NCBI GenBank assembly: GCA_946122785.1 | Contig: CAMGYJ010000006.1 | Location: 48,752,066-48,816,065, forward strand | Length of the DNA stretch: 64,000 nt | Direction of reading: 5' to 3' | Source: Linum tenue | Taxonomy: Eukaryota > Streptophyta > Magnoliopsida > Malpighiales > Linaceae | Shown here: positions 1 through 10,914 of the stretch, in pieces | Position numbering within the stretch: position 1 is the stretch's first letter | Layout: each line of letters opens with the position of its first letter | The notes under the pieces: generated by a model | Databases searched by the model: none | Seen by the model: only the letters and a program-made list of their open reading frames with translations | Told to the model about the DNA's origin: nothing | Translations under genes and position numbers: made by a program

Positions 1-12
1 GGGCGGTTTGAT

Positions 13-111
13 GGATGCAAAAAATATACAATTGTCGAAACATTGTCGCAAGTCCCGAATTCAGTTTGTTGGATGCTAAAAGTATACAATTATCCAAACA
101 TTGTCGTAAGT
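13..111. repeat. short tandem repeat, two copies
   Basis: Two imperfect copies of a roughly 41-bp block (13-53 and 71-111), each starting GGATGC and ending CATTGTCG(C/T)AAGT. The second copy is broken at its 3' end by the MITE at 112-381; the tail of the repeat (AGTCCCGAAT) resumes after that MITE. No gene is visible. Confidence 0.7.
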
Positions 112-381
112 AGGGGTGGACAATGGGTTGGTCCATATCGGACCACAGTGGACTGAATTGATGTTGGAACCGGACCACACCGAATTGAATATAATATGGT
201 CAGGTTCTTGGTCCTATGAATTTTGTAAATACTGAAGAAAAATGTACTGAATTAACATTTGGATCGGACCAAAGCGAACCGAATGCACTATTGATCCAAT
301 CCTTAGATCATAAGATATGTTTCACTACTGAACTGTAATTGTCCTGGGTTTGGTCCGATCCGGCCCGGATGCCCACCCAAG
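112..381. mobile_element. hAT-like MITE
   Basis: The left end AGGGGTGGACAATGG and the right end GATGCCCACCC form short terminal inverted repeats typical of hAT MITEs (GGGTGGRCA). The interior is rich in GGACC/GGTCC words. Flanking octamers TCGTAAGT (104-111) and TGGTAAGT (382-389) match at 7 of 8 bases, consistent with an 8-bp hAT target duplication, and the neighbouring tandem repeat shows the uninterrupted sequence. Non-coding; short ORFs inside it are chance. Confidence 0.55.
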
Positions 382-745
382 TGGTAAGTCCCGAATCCCA
401 ATTTTTATGCCAAAAAAACTTAAATTTCTCGCAAAATTTTTGGGCAGCCCACACCTTGGTTCCGCTCCTGGCCAGGCCCATTAAAAACAAAATTCCTATC
501 GTAAAATTTAGTCCGAGGCATTTCGAATTGTTTGTTGACACAGGCAAAGTCAAGGAAAACCTCTGAAAATTTTCCAATATTGGACCTTATACATATTATT
601 AGCATAGTTCAAAATCGATCATCACACTTAATAAGGACACATGAACCGTCGCGCTGGGTCATCATTTTACTACAACTACTACTAAATAGGACGTAGTCAT
701 CATTCTTCCCAATGGTTGATTGTGGAATGCAGTTATCTTGTCTTC
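382..745. other. intergenic, no gene seen
   Basis: AT-rich sequence between the MITE and the first LTR. Several overlapping short ORFs exist on both strands, but none resembles a known family and none has a supporting context. Confidence 0.5.
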
Positions 746-2317
746 TGATTCGGGCCTAATTGTACATATGTTGCCCATGTTTTACTTAGGTGTTTGTGGC
801 AAATTCACGCCTAAAATATTGGTTTTATGCTAGGTTTCTCGTTTTTTAGTGTGTTTCGGGGTTTAATAGGTGAAACCAGCCTCGGAGTCGAAAGTTGGAC
901 GAAAAGGATCGAAAACGGGGAGAAGAGGTGGAAAAGGGCCAGTTCACGGCAATCCCAGGAAGTTCACGGTCTTGCACGACCGTGAAGAAGATCCTTGATC
1001 GTGAACCTCGAGGCGTCCAGAGCCAAAACAGAGGTTACTGACGCAAGTTGAGTTAACGGTCACTAAGACAGTGAACGGAGGCTGTTGACCGTGAACAGAA
1101 GTGAACGAAGCAGTGCGTTTTGGCGCACGCCTGCAGTTCACAGACGCGTTTCATGGTTCACGACCGTGAAATCAGGTCGTGAACTGAGCTCGTCTCTGGT
1201 TTAAAAGATGAGCTGAAAGGAGGAGAGAGGGCGAGCCCATTTTGTGTGAAAAGCCTTCTTCAGATTTCTAGAGAGAGAAACACGAACAAAAGGGGAAGAA
1301 GGCTAGGGTTTTGCTTCAAGGTAGATTTTGGGAAGATTTCCTCCAAGGAAAGTTCAATACAAAGGCCAAGAAGATTGGGAGCATCCTCCAAGATGGTTTT
1401 CACCTTTTCTCTTTGTGTTTTCCCCATTTCTAGCATGGAGTAGATCTCCTTTCACTTGGGTGTTGTGAAACCCTAACTCTACCATGTAGTTTCTTTTATG
1501 TGAATTGAATGATTGTCATTGGGTATTGGTTAATTCAATGATTGAGTTATTATTTATGTTGATTGTGCATGCTTGTGCTTAGTAACCTAAGGGTTGTGCA
1601 TGTTTTGTACTTAGCATCCTTAGGTTGGGATTTTGGTGCTTAGCAACCTAAGGATTGTGCATAATTGTGCTTATTACCCTTAGGATTGTGCATGTTGGTG
1701 CTAGCAATCTAGTTAGCCACCTTAACCTAGCTTAGAGGGAAAATCCCCCTTGCAAGGGAGACTCAATCGAGTTGGTTTTCCTTCATCATTTTAAGCCACC
1801 TAACTAGATTAATTTAGGGAACCCCTTAATGTTGGATTAAGCAAATCGGTTAATCGCGATTAAGCCGTCTGACCTTTGAGGTGAGTGAGGGAGTAAGTCA
1901 ACTACCGATTGCCTAAACCAAGAGGGTCGAGTGACATGGCCTATGATGTTTACCTCGGTTTAGCAATTGAGATTGTGGTCTCCGACCATATATGCATCCC
2001 TCTGCGGTTTGTGGTTACCTTGCCCAAAGAAATTGTTCCAATTCACACATCATGGTAGTAGTTAGGGGGAAGCGACACCTGAGTGATCCTTCCACAAAAG
2101 AGTTTTCAAAACCATTTACCTTTGCCCTATTTTATTATTAATGGCAAACTTTTAAACCAAAACTTTGTTGCTAGATAATGATTAAAACGACTGAAGTAGG
2201 GGTAGACGGACTGACCCGGGTTGATATTTAAATACTTGCTCTATATTGCACCCGACTAGTGTTTAAAATCTTGAACTCTAGTCGAGATTATATTGTGGTC
2301 TACTTTCGTGCGAGTCA
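746..2317 (+). repeat. 5' LTR of Athila-like element
   Basis: The start is set at TGATTCGGGCC by analogy with the LTR at 54154 (TGATAATGGG), and the end at GAGTCA just before the primer site. It contains hairpins of the GTTCACGGTC...GACCGTGAAC type at 944-1190, a possible TATA box (TTTAAAAGATGAGC) near 1200 and three to four degenerate tandem copies of a GTGCTTAGYAACCTAAGG word at 1565-1700. A block near 1435-1485 (GGAGTAGATC...CACTTGGGT) is shared with the two other Athila-like LTRs in the window. The left boundary is uncertain by tens of bases. Confidence 0.6.
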
Positions 2318-2323
2318 AGTTTT

Positions 2324-2341
2324 TGGCTCTGTTGCCGGGAA
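2324..2341 (+). other. primer binding site, tRNA-Asp type (mutated)
   Basis: TGGCTCTGTTGCCGGGAA follows the LTR after a short AGTTTT spacer. It is a degenerate form of TGGCGCCGTTGCCGGGGA, the complement of the plant tRNA-Asp 3' end used by Athila-type elements. The intact version occurs at 55576. Confidence 0.75.
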
Positions 2342-2466
2342 TCAACGGTCTGTTATCTTGAAAAAGTTGTCGGTTGTTAATCTAGCTTTTAATTTCCAGT
2401 TTTGCAAGTGTGTGTGCTTTGCTTGTGCTAGACTTGGTGTGTTTTCCGATTGTGTGTAGGTGGTTC

Positions 2467-4350
2467 ATGACCCGGAGTAAACCGACACCTTTGCTACCAC
2501 TTGACTAGGACATGAACCGAACTCTCCGGCTTCAAGCATGGGAGAGAGAGCTAGGGGAGGCAAGGTGAAGAAGTGAAAGAGGGGGACAAATTGGGTCCCG
2601 GTGTTAGTGGAGAAGAAGTTGAAGAAGTGGAAGTTGAACCCGTCGTTGTAGTAGTAATGGCGGGGAACCAAAGGCAAGATGGCGCTCAAGCCCGCCAGTT
2701 GAACGATGCGGCGGAGGACGATGGGGTACTATATGGCCCCAAGGCCGGTGGACATTCAATCGCCAATCCTACATCCTCCAGTGGTGGCAAACAATTTCGA
2801 GATCAAGCCGGCTCTAGTGACTATGATACAAAGTAATGCTCTATTCCACGGCCTTGAGAGCGAGTCAGCAGGAGAGTACGTGCAGAGATTCTTGGAGCTC
2901 GCGGGGAGCTTGAAAATCAATGGTGTGCCGACCAAAGCTTTGCAACTAAGGCTTTTCCCATACTCACTCTCAGGGAAAGCACTTAGGTGACTAAACAACC
3001 GCCCATTTCGCTCAATCACCTCATGGGACGACCTCCTCAACAAATTTATGGCTCGTTATTTTCCGCCTTCGAAGACAGCGAATGGAGAAAGAAGATTACC
3101 CATTTCGAGCAAGAAGAGGACGAGACCTTGAGGGATGCTTGGGAAAGGTACTCCGATTACTTTCTTTAGTGCCCTCACCACGGGTTTGAAGAACAGTTTC
3201 AGATCGAAACCTTCTACGGAGGCCTAATGCAAGAAGATAAAGTTCTCATTGACTCCTTGTGTCAAGGGAAATTGATGAATATGGCTCCACCCAAAATAAC
3301 CGAGATACTTGAAGACATGGCCCTTAGGGGATACGATTGGGGGTTGACTAGAAGTGGAAGAAGAAGCAATGATAGGGGAGTGAGAAGCGTGGGAGCGAGT
3401 GCTCCTCTTGAGGCGAAGTTGGATAAGTTACTTGAGGTTCTGCTTGAAGATAAGAGGCAAGGAAAAAGGCTGGTGATGTCGTGTGACTGGTGCTCGAGCA
3501 CCAGTCATGAGATGGCGGAGTGTCAAGCAATGAAGGAGGCAACCACTCCGGAGGAGCAAGTCAACTTCATGGCAAATGCTAGGGTCAACAACCCGTCTAG
3601 CAATACTTATAACCCCGGATGGAGGAACCACCGCAACTTTTCTTGGGCATCTCCGACAAATCTGAGGCCCCCGGGTTTTCAAGGCCCACAGGGAATTTCC
3701 AACCTCGGCAGACCTTCATCCAACAAAGGCCCCAACTCGAAGGCTCAAACTTCCAACTACCGTACCAATCACAAGGTGCCCTAGGGTTTCAACAAAAACA
3801 ACCCGACAAGTTACCTAAGCTTGTAGACTTAGTGAACACCTTTATGAGTACGACTAGCCAAAAGTTCGAGCAGATAGAGAAATTTATGGATGTGGTGACT
3901 ACCAAGTTACCTCGGTTGAGGCGGGTCTCCGAAGCCATCAAGCGAGCATCCAAAGCTTGGAGGTGCAAATCGGAAACCTTGCTGGCATCCTCACCGAGAG
4001 ACCCAAGGGAGCTTTACCTTACCAAACCGTGGCGAACCCCAAGGACCATGTCGGGGTAAATGCAATGGAGAAGGAAGATACCAACAAAGAAGAGACCAAC
4101 CCAAACAAGGGAGAAGGGAAACCCTCAAGGAATGAGAGGAAGGCGGCAAGGAAGGCTTTGCCAGTGGATGGATACACATCACCTCTTCCTTATCCCACAA
4201 GGATGTACAAGGAGAGGTTGGAGAACGAGTGTGGAGGTTTCATGGAAATGCTCCGCAACCTCCACCTTAACATCCCTTTCCTTGAAGCCACGGCTCAAAT
4301 GCCAAGATATGCCAAGTACCACAAAAGGATTTCTCACCAAGAAGTCAAAG
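2467..4350 (+). pseudogene. Athila-like gag (capsid/nucleocapsid), broken
   Basis: The structural protein of the retrotransposon particle. The ATG at 2467 is inferred from the matching ATGACCCG start at 55709. The retrotransposon gag core reads through 2840-3170 (KINGVPTKALQLRLFPYSL, then ITHFEQEEDETLRDAWERY), and a zinc-finger-like segment CDWC-x9-C plus the Athila signature SNTYNPGWRNH lies at 3470-3640. Breaks include a TAG after LLPLD near 2503, a frameshift near 2985, and a TAG at about 3167 where relatives have Gln. Beyond 3690 the sequence belongs to the first copy of a tandem duplication. Family assignment is confident; the protein is not functional as it stands. Confidence 0.75.
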
Positions 4351-4375
4351 CTTGAAGGCCTCGCCATCATGACTC

Positions 4376-5083
4376 TTGGTGAGGAGTGTTCGGATTACCC
4401 TCCTCGACCGCTTGCCCAAAAAGCGGTCTGACCCAGGTAGCTTTACTATCCCTCTTGATATTGGTAACCATCATATAGACAATGCCTTGGCGGACCTAGG
4501 AGCTAGTGTTAATGTGATGCCCTACAAGCTTTTCAAGAAGTTAGAAGTAGGCGAACTTAAGACCTCTAAGCTTAGCATCACCTTGGCCGAGTGTTCGGTC
4601 ATTAGCTCGAGAGGTATTGTGGAGGACATGATGGTGAGAGTGGGCAAGTTTTGCTATCCGACCGATTTCATGATTCTCGACATAAGTGAGGACTCGGACA
4701 TGCTCCTCATTCTCGACCGTCCCTTTCTTGCCACCGCCAATGCATTGATAGGCGTTAATGAGGGGACCTTAATTTTGAGGGATGGAAAGGAGAAAATCAA
4801 GCTTGAAATTGATCCTAGGGTCAGGAGTGATGAAGTGAAGGGAGTAGTTTCGAATGATGTGAATGAGAGTGGAGGAGAGCCTCTCAAGGCAAAGCCCACC
4901 ACTACTTGTGTTGCTTTTGGTGATGTTGAGCAGGAAGTTAAAAAGGGTCCTATGCCCAAAGGATTGATGATGAATGCTTGGAGGAGAAGGATGAAGGGAG
5001 CTTTGGCCCGAAAGGTGTGGGAGGCCGAAGCAATGTTGGCCAACCAAGAGGGCCAACTCAAGGAGCCTAAGATGGGAGGCTAA
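4376..5083 (+). pseudogene. retroviral-type aspartic protease, copy 1
   Basis: An open stretch of 235 codons holding the Ty3/gypsy protease. The active-site motif DLGASVNVMPYKLF is the usual Athila form of D-S/T-G-A. It is followed by SKLSITLAECSV, the flap-like region, and a LDRPFLATANA motif that matches the I-L-G-R-P-F-L segment of the family. In an intact element this enzyme would cut the gag-pol polyprotein. The sequence upstream is gag-like but in another frame. No RT follows; the next sequence is the second copy of the block. Confidence 0.75.
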
Positions 5084-5224
5084 ACGGGAAATTTCCAACC
5101 TCGACCGACCTTCATCCAACACAGGCCTCAAGTTCAAGGCTCAAGCTTCCAACAACTGTACCAAGCACAAGGTGGCCTAGGGTTTCAACAACAACCTGAC
5201 AAGCTATCTAAGCTTGAAGACCTA

Positions 5225-6409
5225 GTGAACACCTTTGTGAGTACGACTAGCCAAAAGTTCGAGGAGATAGAGCAATTTATGGATGTGGCGACTACCAAGT
5301 TTACCTCGGTTGAGGTGGGTCTCCGAAGCAATCAAGCGAGCCTCCAAAGCTTGGAGGTGCAAATTGGCAACCTTGTCGGCATCCTCACCAAGAGACCCAA
5401 GGGAGCTTTACCTTCCCAAAACGTGGCGAACCCCAAGGACCATTCCGGGGTAAATGCACTTCAAGTGAGGAGTGTGAAGGTGGTTCCAGAAGTCGCCACT
5501 AATGAAGTGATGGATAATGAAGATACCAACAAGGAAGAGACCAACCCAAAGAAGGGAGAAGGGAAGCCCTCGAGGAATGAGAGGAATGCAGCAAGGAAGG
5601 CATTGCCGGAGGATGGATACACAACACCTCTTCCTTATCCCACAAGGATGTACAAGGAGAGGTTGGAGAACGAGTGTGGAGGTTTCATGGAAATTCCCTG
5701 CAACGTCCACCTCAACATCCCTTTCCTTGAAGCCATGGCTCAAATGCCAAGATATGCCAAGTACGTCAAAGGATTCCTCACCAAGAAGCCAAAGCTTGAA
5801 GGCCTCGCCAACGTGACTCTTGGCGAGGAGTGTTCGGCTTACCTCCTCGATCGCTTGCCCAAAAAGCGGTCCGACCCAGGTATCTTTACTATCCCTCTTA
5901 ATATTGGTAACCATCATATAGACAATGCCTCGGTGGACCTAGGATCTAGTGTTAATGTGATGCCCTACAAGCTTTTCAAAAATTTAGAAGTAGGTGAACT
6001 TAAGACCTCTAAGCTTAGCATCACCTTAGCCGACTGTTCGGTCATTAGCTCGAGAGGTATTGTGGAGGACATGATGGTGAGAGTGGGAAAGTTTTGCTAG
6101 CCGACCGATTTCGTGATTCTCGACATAAGTGAGGACTCAGATATGCCACTCATCCTCGGTCGTCCCTTTCTTACCACCGCCAAGGCATTGATAGACGTTA
6201 ATGAGGGGACCTTAATTTTGAGGGATGGGAAAGTGAGAATGAAGCTTGAAATTGACCCTAAGGTTAGGATTGATGAAGTGAAGGGAGTAGTTTCAAATGA
6301 TGTGAATGAGAGTGGAGGAGAGCCTCTCAAGGCAAACCCCACCATTAGTTGTGTTGCTTTTGGTGATGTTGAGCAGGAAGTTGAGAAGGGTCTTATGCCC
6401 AAAGGATAG
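5225..6409 (+). pseudogene. gag C-terminus plus aspartic protease, copy 2
   Basis: The second copy of the block. An open frame of 291 codons (5225-6100) runs from the gag tail (TTSQKFEEIEQFMDV) into the protease, where the active-site motif is DLGSSVNVMPYKLF, with Ser replacing the usual Ala after DLG. The frame is interrupted by a TAG just after VGKFC at about 6098; relatives continue YPTDF there. It resumes at 6113 with [17 protein letters not shown], which keeps the ILGRPFL motif better than copy 1. A further stop lies at about 6407. No RT, RNase H or integrase follows. Confidence 0.75.
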
Positions 6410-6524
6410 AGGATGAATGCTTGGAGACGAAGGATGAAGGGAGCTTTGTCCCGGAAGATGGGGAAGGCCGAAGCAATGTTGGACAACCAAGAGGGCAAAC
6501 TCAAGGAACCTAAGATGGGAGGCT

Positions 6525-7860
6525 ACAAGCCTTGCCCCGAGAGTGTGGTGGATCCGCTCTCGATGGCATCACATTTGAAGTCGTGATCGATCCCCAACCG
6601 TCAAACTAATGATGATAAATTAGCACTTGTTGGGAGGAAACCCAATGGAGCTTTGTTTTCTTTTCCTTAGTTTTCGTTTTAGTGTCTTGTGAAGAGTTCG
6701 AGTGGTGAAGTGGTGTCCCAGTGCCGAGTGTTATGGTTTTGCGGTTTATGTTTGCGTTGTGATCGATTAGAAGGAACAGAGGAATAGGTTGAGTCAAAAT
6801 TTTAACAGAAGTGCCTTGTTTTCACTAATGTTCACGGACAGACTGCTGAGTTCACGGTCCTATAAGACCGTGAACATGCAAACGAGTCCGTGAACTGGGT
6901 ACTTATGGATGATCACCACTTGTCAACCAACCGCAGTTCACGGATACGCTTGAGTGTTCATGGTCTCTAAGACCGTGAACTAGGCAACGCGTCCGTGAAC
7001 TCAGAGTCGTGCCTATAAAAGGGGCGTGAACGGTGACTCTTCACTTCACGACCAAATCTCTCCGGAAAATTTCAGATCTTCACCGGAAAACGCGAAACTC
7101 CATCAGTTTTTCGATTTTTTTCCCATTTTCGGCGAGCAAAACCCAAAACCAACGTCATACCCAGTCCCCCCTCCTCAAAACTGGACTGTGCTGGGATTTT
7201 GGGGAGATTTAGAGCACATTTTTTCCGGCCAAGTCAACAGCGGCGAGTCTCCGACGAAGCTCCAGCGACCTCTCTCCTGTCATTTTGCCGACCGTTTTTC
7301 ACCGTCCTCGCTCGCACCTCACTACCTCCTACGTCCTACTTGTGTCTCCAGGTTTGTTTTTCGACTTTACCTTTATGATTTGTTGAGAATCGGATTAGGT
7401 AGTGAAGTGAGGTTGAATTTTTGTGCTTTACATGATCGAATCTAGATTTAAGGCGAGGAATTAGGTGAATTAGGTTGATTGAATGATCGATTGATTTTTG
7501 CATGAGCTTAGTGAGCCTTGGTGGGCGTGTTTGAACCGAATTGTGTTTATTTTTAGAATTTGCTCACCAAGTGCTATGTCATGAATGCAAGTGGAGTTTA
7601 TTCTTGTTTAGTAGATGGTAGCCACCGTGGTAAGGGTTCTGGTTCAACTTTTTGTGTGCTTGAACCGTGAATTACCCACAACCATGCCACGGTGGTTTGA
7701 GCTTAAATGTTTGATAACCATGGTGGAAAAACAATTGTGGGGGAATTTATTTTCCTCCCATTGAGCATTATTTGCCCATTGTTTCCACGTATGGTGTATG
7801 CTTCTCAGTTTGTGCGGGGTGGTTAACATGGATCACCCATACCTTGTTGCGCTAAGGAGC
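6525..7860 (+). other. 3' non-coding part of the Athila-like element
   Basis: Begins with a GTTGGGAGGAAACCCA word (near 6630) commonly found after coding sequence in plant gypsy elements. At 6830-7010 it has hairpins such as TTCACGGTCC/GACCGTGAA (6851-6874) and a second one at 6957-6980. A good TATA box CCTATAAAAG lies at 7011-7020. The following 430 bases hold an open frame (7026-7445) with no recognisable domain. This looks like a promoter-leader module, possibly from another LTR, but I cannot prove its origin. Confidence 0.4.
7011..7020 (+). promoter_or_regulatory. TATA box after hairpin module
   Basis: CCTATAAAAG sits directly downstream of two CACGGTC-type hairpins, the same order of parts as in the 5' LTR (hairpins, then TTTAAAAG). 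Suggests an LTR-type promoter; activity is inferred only. Confidence 0.45.
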
Positions 7861-7964
7861 AGCCCTGAAATGGAGTGAGAGGCGTGTTTTTGGGCATCTT
7901 CGAGTGTCGATGGCGCCAAAAACCATAAAGTTACATAAATCATGTTTCTTCAACAACCTAGCCG

Positions 7965-7982
7965 TCCACGGCAACAACGCCA
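7965..7982 (-). other. primer binding site, tRNA-Asp type, minus strand
   Basis: Reading the minus strand, TGGCGTTGTTGCCGTGGA follows AGTTTT after the LTR end, a mutated complement of the tRNA-Asp 3' end. A second, weaker TTTTTGGCGCCATCG lies about 60 bp further on (near 7910). Internal sequence of this element stops near 7860, so only its 5' end survives. Confidence 0.65.
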
Positions 7983-7988
7983 AAAACT

Positions 7989-9434
7989 TGACTCGCCAAT
8001 ACCGTCACATTAAAAAGTAGCCAAGTGTAACAATAAACTAATACGTAGTATAGCGGGTTTAGCTTTATTTGTCAAACCAGGTCCTAAATGTGATGACTAC
8101 TCCGTGAAGTTCTCGTTATCTAGCAATTTTAACGTAGTGAAGTTGTATCTAACCTAAGCAAACACAAAGCAATAAAGTTTTGATTCAAGTTCGAGAGAGG
8201 TCACCCGGACATGGTTACCCCTAGGTTGCAGTTAAAGTTGTATCTAACCTAAGCAAACACAAAGCAATAAAGTTTTGATTCAAGCCAAATAGTAATTCAC
8301 CAAGTTCAGATATAATGATAGTTATACTGCGGAAGGTTCTTATTCAGTATGAAGTCTCGAATAAAGGTCTTCAGACCTTCTCAATCTGAATATCCCGCGG
8401 ACGACTAACCTCGACTGGAATAAGCAAACCGAGGCCCTAACGTGCAAAACCTCCTCTACTGGATCGAATCCAGTGCAAAGCGGTGAATTGACTTCTCGAC
8501 TAAATTAGTCAATTCACCACCTTCAATCAAGGGTTCTCTATCAACCTGTGCCGATATTTTCTTTCTAGGCCAAAGCAGAAACTACAAGAATGTGATCAGG
8601 ACTCATGCAATTATGAAATCATGCCTCAATTGAATTTAATCAATATCAAAATATCATGTACTTGGGTTCATAAAATCTACCAAACATACAACTCTAGGGT
8701 TCTTCATACCCAGGTGAGAGAGGGAGTTTACTCCATAGAGAGAAGAGAAATCAACTTCAGATGCATAAATCATCGCGTGGAGGATGGAATTAATCTTTCA
8801 GTTGTCAATCGGTGCTTTTCCAGGCTTAAATCGAGCTCCGATGGTGTCAAAACTCGATCTAGGTCACCTTGGAGGATGGATTCATCACTTTCTCTCTTTA
8901 AAACTCTGTTTTCAGCTCTCAAAACTCGGTTCCCTCTCCAAACGCTCGAAATTGGGTTAACAACCAAATTTGCCTGATTTCATGGCCAGATGTACGGCCG
9001 TGTAGAATCCCGTGTCTGCCCATGTAACTCCCAAAACGCGGCTCTCTAATTAATGGCTCGTGGATAACACACGGATAGAAGGCACAATCATGTGGAATTT
9101 TTCCATGCCCGTGTAAAGTCTTTGGGAAATCCGCATGGTCTGTGAGTGCCCTCGCACGGCCAGTACAACCCTAGCCGCGTCATACTAGTTGCATAGCCAC
9201 AATGCCCGGTCGCGTAAAATCATGTGCAGGCCGCGTAATTTCTTCTGCTTTTCGTCAAACTTCCTAACTTCGTCCAATCTACCCCGAACTCGTGCACAAC
9301 CTTTCATTCACATACTAAGACTTGAAAAGACACCAACAAGAACAACCTAGTGTGAAATCGGTTTAAAACACCAGAAATGAGCGTCATACAGTATAAGTAG
9401 GGTGGAAAAAATATGTGCAAATATTGAGTTATCA
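7989..9434 (-). repeat. Athila-like LTR, minus strand
   Basis: On the minus strand the sequence starts TGATAACTCAATATTTGCAC at 9434, resembling the LTR at 54154, and ends GAGTCA at 7989. Its length (1446 bp) is close to the 1416 bp of that LTR. It shares the CTATGGAGTA...CTCACCTGGGTATGAAGAA block (about 8700-8745) and CACGG/CCGTG words at 8980-9240. A 50-bp block is duplicated at about 8142-8190 and 8235-8285. Short ORFs inside (such as 8621-8977) are not genes. Confidence 0.7.
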
Positions 9435-9689
9435 AATAGCAAGCTTGAATAGAACCTAAGTACGTTTATAAGTCAAAGAAGAAAAAACCTAATTACAACC
9501 AAAACACAAAAACAACACAATTACGCCAAAGAGGATTCTGAATCCTAATTCGAGAAGGGTTCTGATTGCTTGTTGGAAGTCTTCCCGACTAAGGCTTCAT
9601 GCGATATTTTGGGCCATTCGTTCGAAGCATTCCAAGGATCAATTCGATTAGCCAATGCCTTGCCTCTGTAGTATTTTTCCCATACTTTG

Positions 9690-10036
9690 ATGTGGTATGA
9701 AGCTTGAAACTCGATTCTCAACCAGCTCTCATGAATTGAACTCCAAAGTAGGCCTCATGAAACATATTTACACTTAGCCAAATTCTGGCAGTTTTTCTGG
9801 GTTGACAATGGGTTTTGGTGAGCTTTGAAAATGACCTTCTGGACTTCTTCTCGAACTCCCAAGCATACCAATGTGTAGATGAATTCTCCAGCTTCAAAAC
9901 AAACCCTTGAACGGCCATTTCCATCGAGCCACTTGAAAGAATCAAGCTTACAATGTCGGCCACCTGAAACGTGAAAGACACTTAGACAATATTTAGGTTC
10001 TTTCTTGCAATTCGACGGGGCGTCTTTGACGATCAA
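9690..10036 (-). pseudogene. unrecognised degenerate coding fragment
   Basis: Overlapping open frames on the minus strand read SFKWLDGNGRSRVCFEAGEF in one frame and continue, with frame changes, into REEVQKVIFKAHQNPL and later into KYYRGKALANRIDPWNASNEW near 9600-9680. The composition looks protein-like rather than random, and the context is transposon-rich, so it may be a TE-associated ORF. I do not recognise the family. Confidence 0.3.
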
Positions 10037-10169
10037 TCCTGAATGGAAATTTATTGTTTCTAGGATTGTATCAAATTTTATTCATGGTTAATGAAATTTA
10101 ATCTTAATTGGTTTGGTAATTACAGGACGGAGCTACATGTAAGGTTGGGGTCTAGGGGGCCTCGGCCCG

Positions 10170-10208
10170 CTCCCCAGAATTTTTAAGATCACATGTAAAT
10201 GTATGGAA
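10170..10208. repeat. 39-bp direct repeat flanking MULE-1, left copy
   Basis: Identical to 18205-18243; begins CTCCCCAGAATTTTT and ends AAATGTATGGAA. The two copies bracket MULE-1 directly. A normal MULE target duplication is 8-11 bp, so this is unexpectedly long. Confidence 0.9.
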
Positions 10209-10212
10209 TTTG

Positions 10213-10299
10213 GAGATTTTTCCAATAATAGCACCTTTAAAAAAAAATTACAATACTAGCACCCTTCCAAAAATTATTACAAAACTAGCACCTATTTTA
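10213..10299 (+). repeat. MULE-1 left terminal inverted repeat
   Basis: About 87 bp matching the reverse complement of 18111-18197 with a few differences: GAGATTTTTCCA, then TAGCACCTTT, an A-tract, and repeated CTAGCACC words. The repeat of the TAGCACC word inside the TIR is a feature of both ends. Confidence 0.85.
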
Positions 10300-10680
10300 A
10301 TGGAACGCACCTTAGATGTGCGTTTTATAAATGAAACGCAGCCTAAGAATGCGTTTCCACCATAAATCGCACCCCTAAGATGCGATTTATGCTGTAAAAC
10401 GCATCCCCAAGATGCGTTCCATATTTGGTGGCCAGCGACCTTCCATTTCGCACGATTGAGGTGCGATCCAACGGGCTGGAGCATAGCCACGTCAGCAATC
10501 CGCGCGGTGGATTGTGGATCGCACTGGCGAGGTGCGATTTCTCGCCTGGAAAAGTGGAGCGTCAGTTTCCAGAGCGTTCAACGCCTCGGGACACGGAGAT
10601 CGCATCGGGGAGATGCGTTTTCACGCGGAGATCGCACCGGGGAGATGCGATTTCGACGGGGTAAAATTAATGAGGGGTGC
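10300..10680. repeat. MULE-1 left subterminal palindrome array
   Basis: Roughly seven imperfect palindromes of about 25 bp with half-sites RWCGCAYC and GRTGCGWY, for example AACGCACC...TGTGCGTTTT at 10303-10326 and ATCGCACC...ATGCGATTT at 10364-10388. The half-sites are separated by 4-7 variable bases. Such subterminal repeats often bind transposase; function here is inferred. GC content is higher than the surrounding DNA. The open frames crossing it (10248-10854) are by-products. Confidence 0.8.
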
Positions 10681-10691
10681 GATCTGTTGGG

Positions 10692-10699
10692 TATAAATA
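10692..10699 (+). promoter_or_regulatory. TATA box of the PMD gene
   Basis: TATAAATA lies 216 bp upstream of the inferred ATG at 10915, right after the palindrome array. A CT-rich leader (TTCTCTCTCTAG near 10748) follows, as is common in plant 5' UTRs. Confidence 0.6.
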
Positions 10700-10914
10700 C
10701 CCCCCTTCCCCCTCTGATTTCTTCACTCCACACCACCATTCTTCCTTCTCTCTCTAGATACAATCTCTCTAAACCCTCCCCTCCCAAAAGCCTAGGAAAT
10801 AAAAGTCCGTTGGTTGCGGCTAAGTCCGATCTGCCATCAGAAAATATTTCTTAGGTTTTTTTCTCAAAAAGCCGCCGAGCCGAGCCGAAGCTCTGTCCGA
10901 ATTACGATGAAAAA

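Larger units (their letters stand above)
3690..6524 (+). repeat. tandem duplication of gag-C/protease block
   Basis: Two head-to-tail copies of about 1.4 kb: roughly 3690-5085 and 5088-6524. Both begin with GAAATTTCCAACCTCG or its close variant and end CCTAAGATGGGAGGCTA. Copy 1 lacks about 54 bp present in copy 2 (around 5460-5514), after the shared word GTAAATGCA. Identity is high by eye but there are many point differences, so the duplication is not recent. Confidence 0.85.
746..7860 (+). mobile_element. Athila-like Ty3/gypsy element, internally deleted
   Basis: Plus-strand remnant of a large Ty3/gypsy element: 5' LTR, tRNA-Asp type primer site, gag and aspartic protease, then directly a non-coding 3' region. 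Reverse transcriptase, RNase H and integrase are all missing, so it could only have moved with help from an autonomous relative. The gag C-terminus and protease are tandemly duplicated. The right boundary is unclear; the sequence runs into a minus-strand LTR near 7860. No clear 3' LTR was found. Confidence 0.65.

Noticed and set aside
10300..10680. CRISPR-like array of short palindromic repeats
   Set aside because: Repeats are imperfect, vary in spacing, are mirrored at the other end of a MULE and lie in a plant genome. Subterminal transposon repeats explain them.
10248..10854. Overlapping ORFs around the left palindrome array
   Set aside because: They follow the GC-rich repeat on both strands and end before the PMD start. 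No domain, and the TATA box and leader explain the segment.
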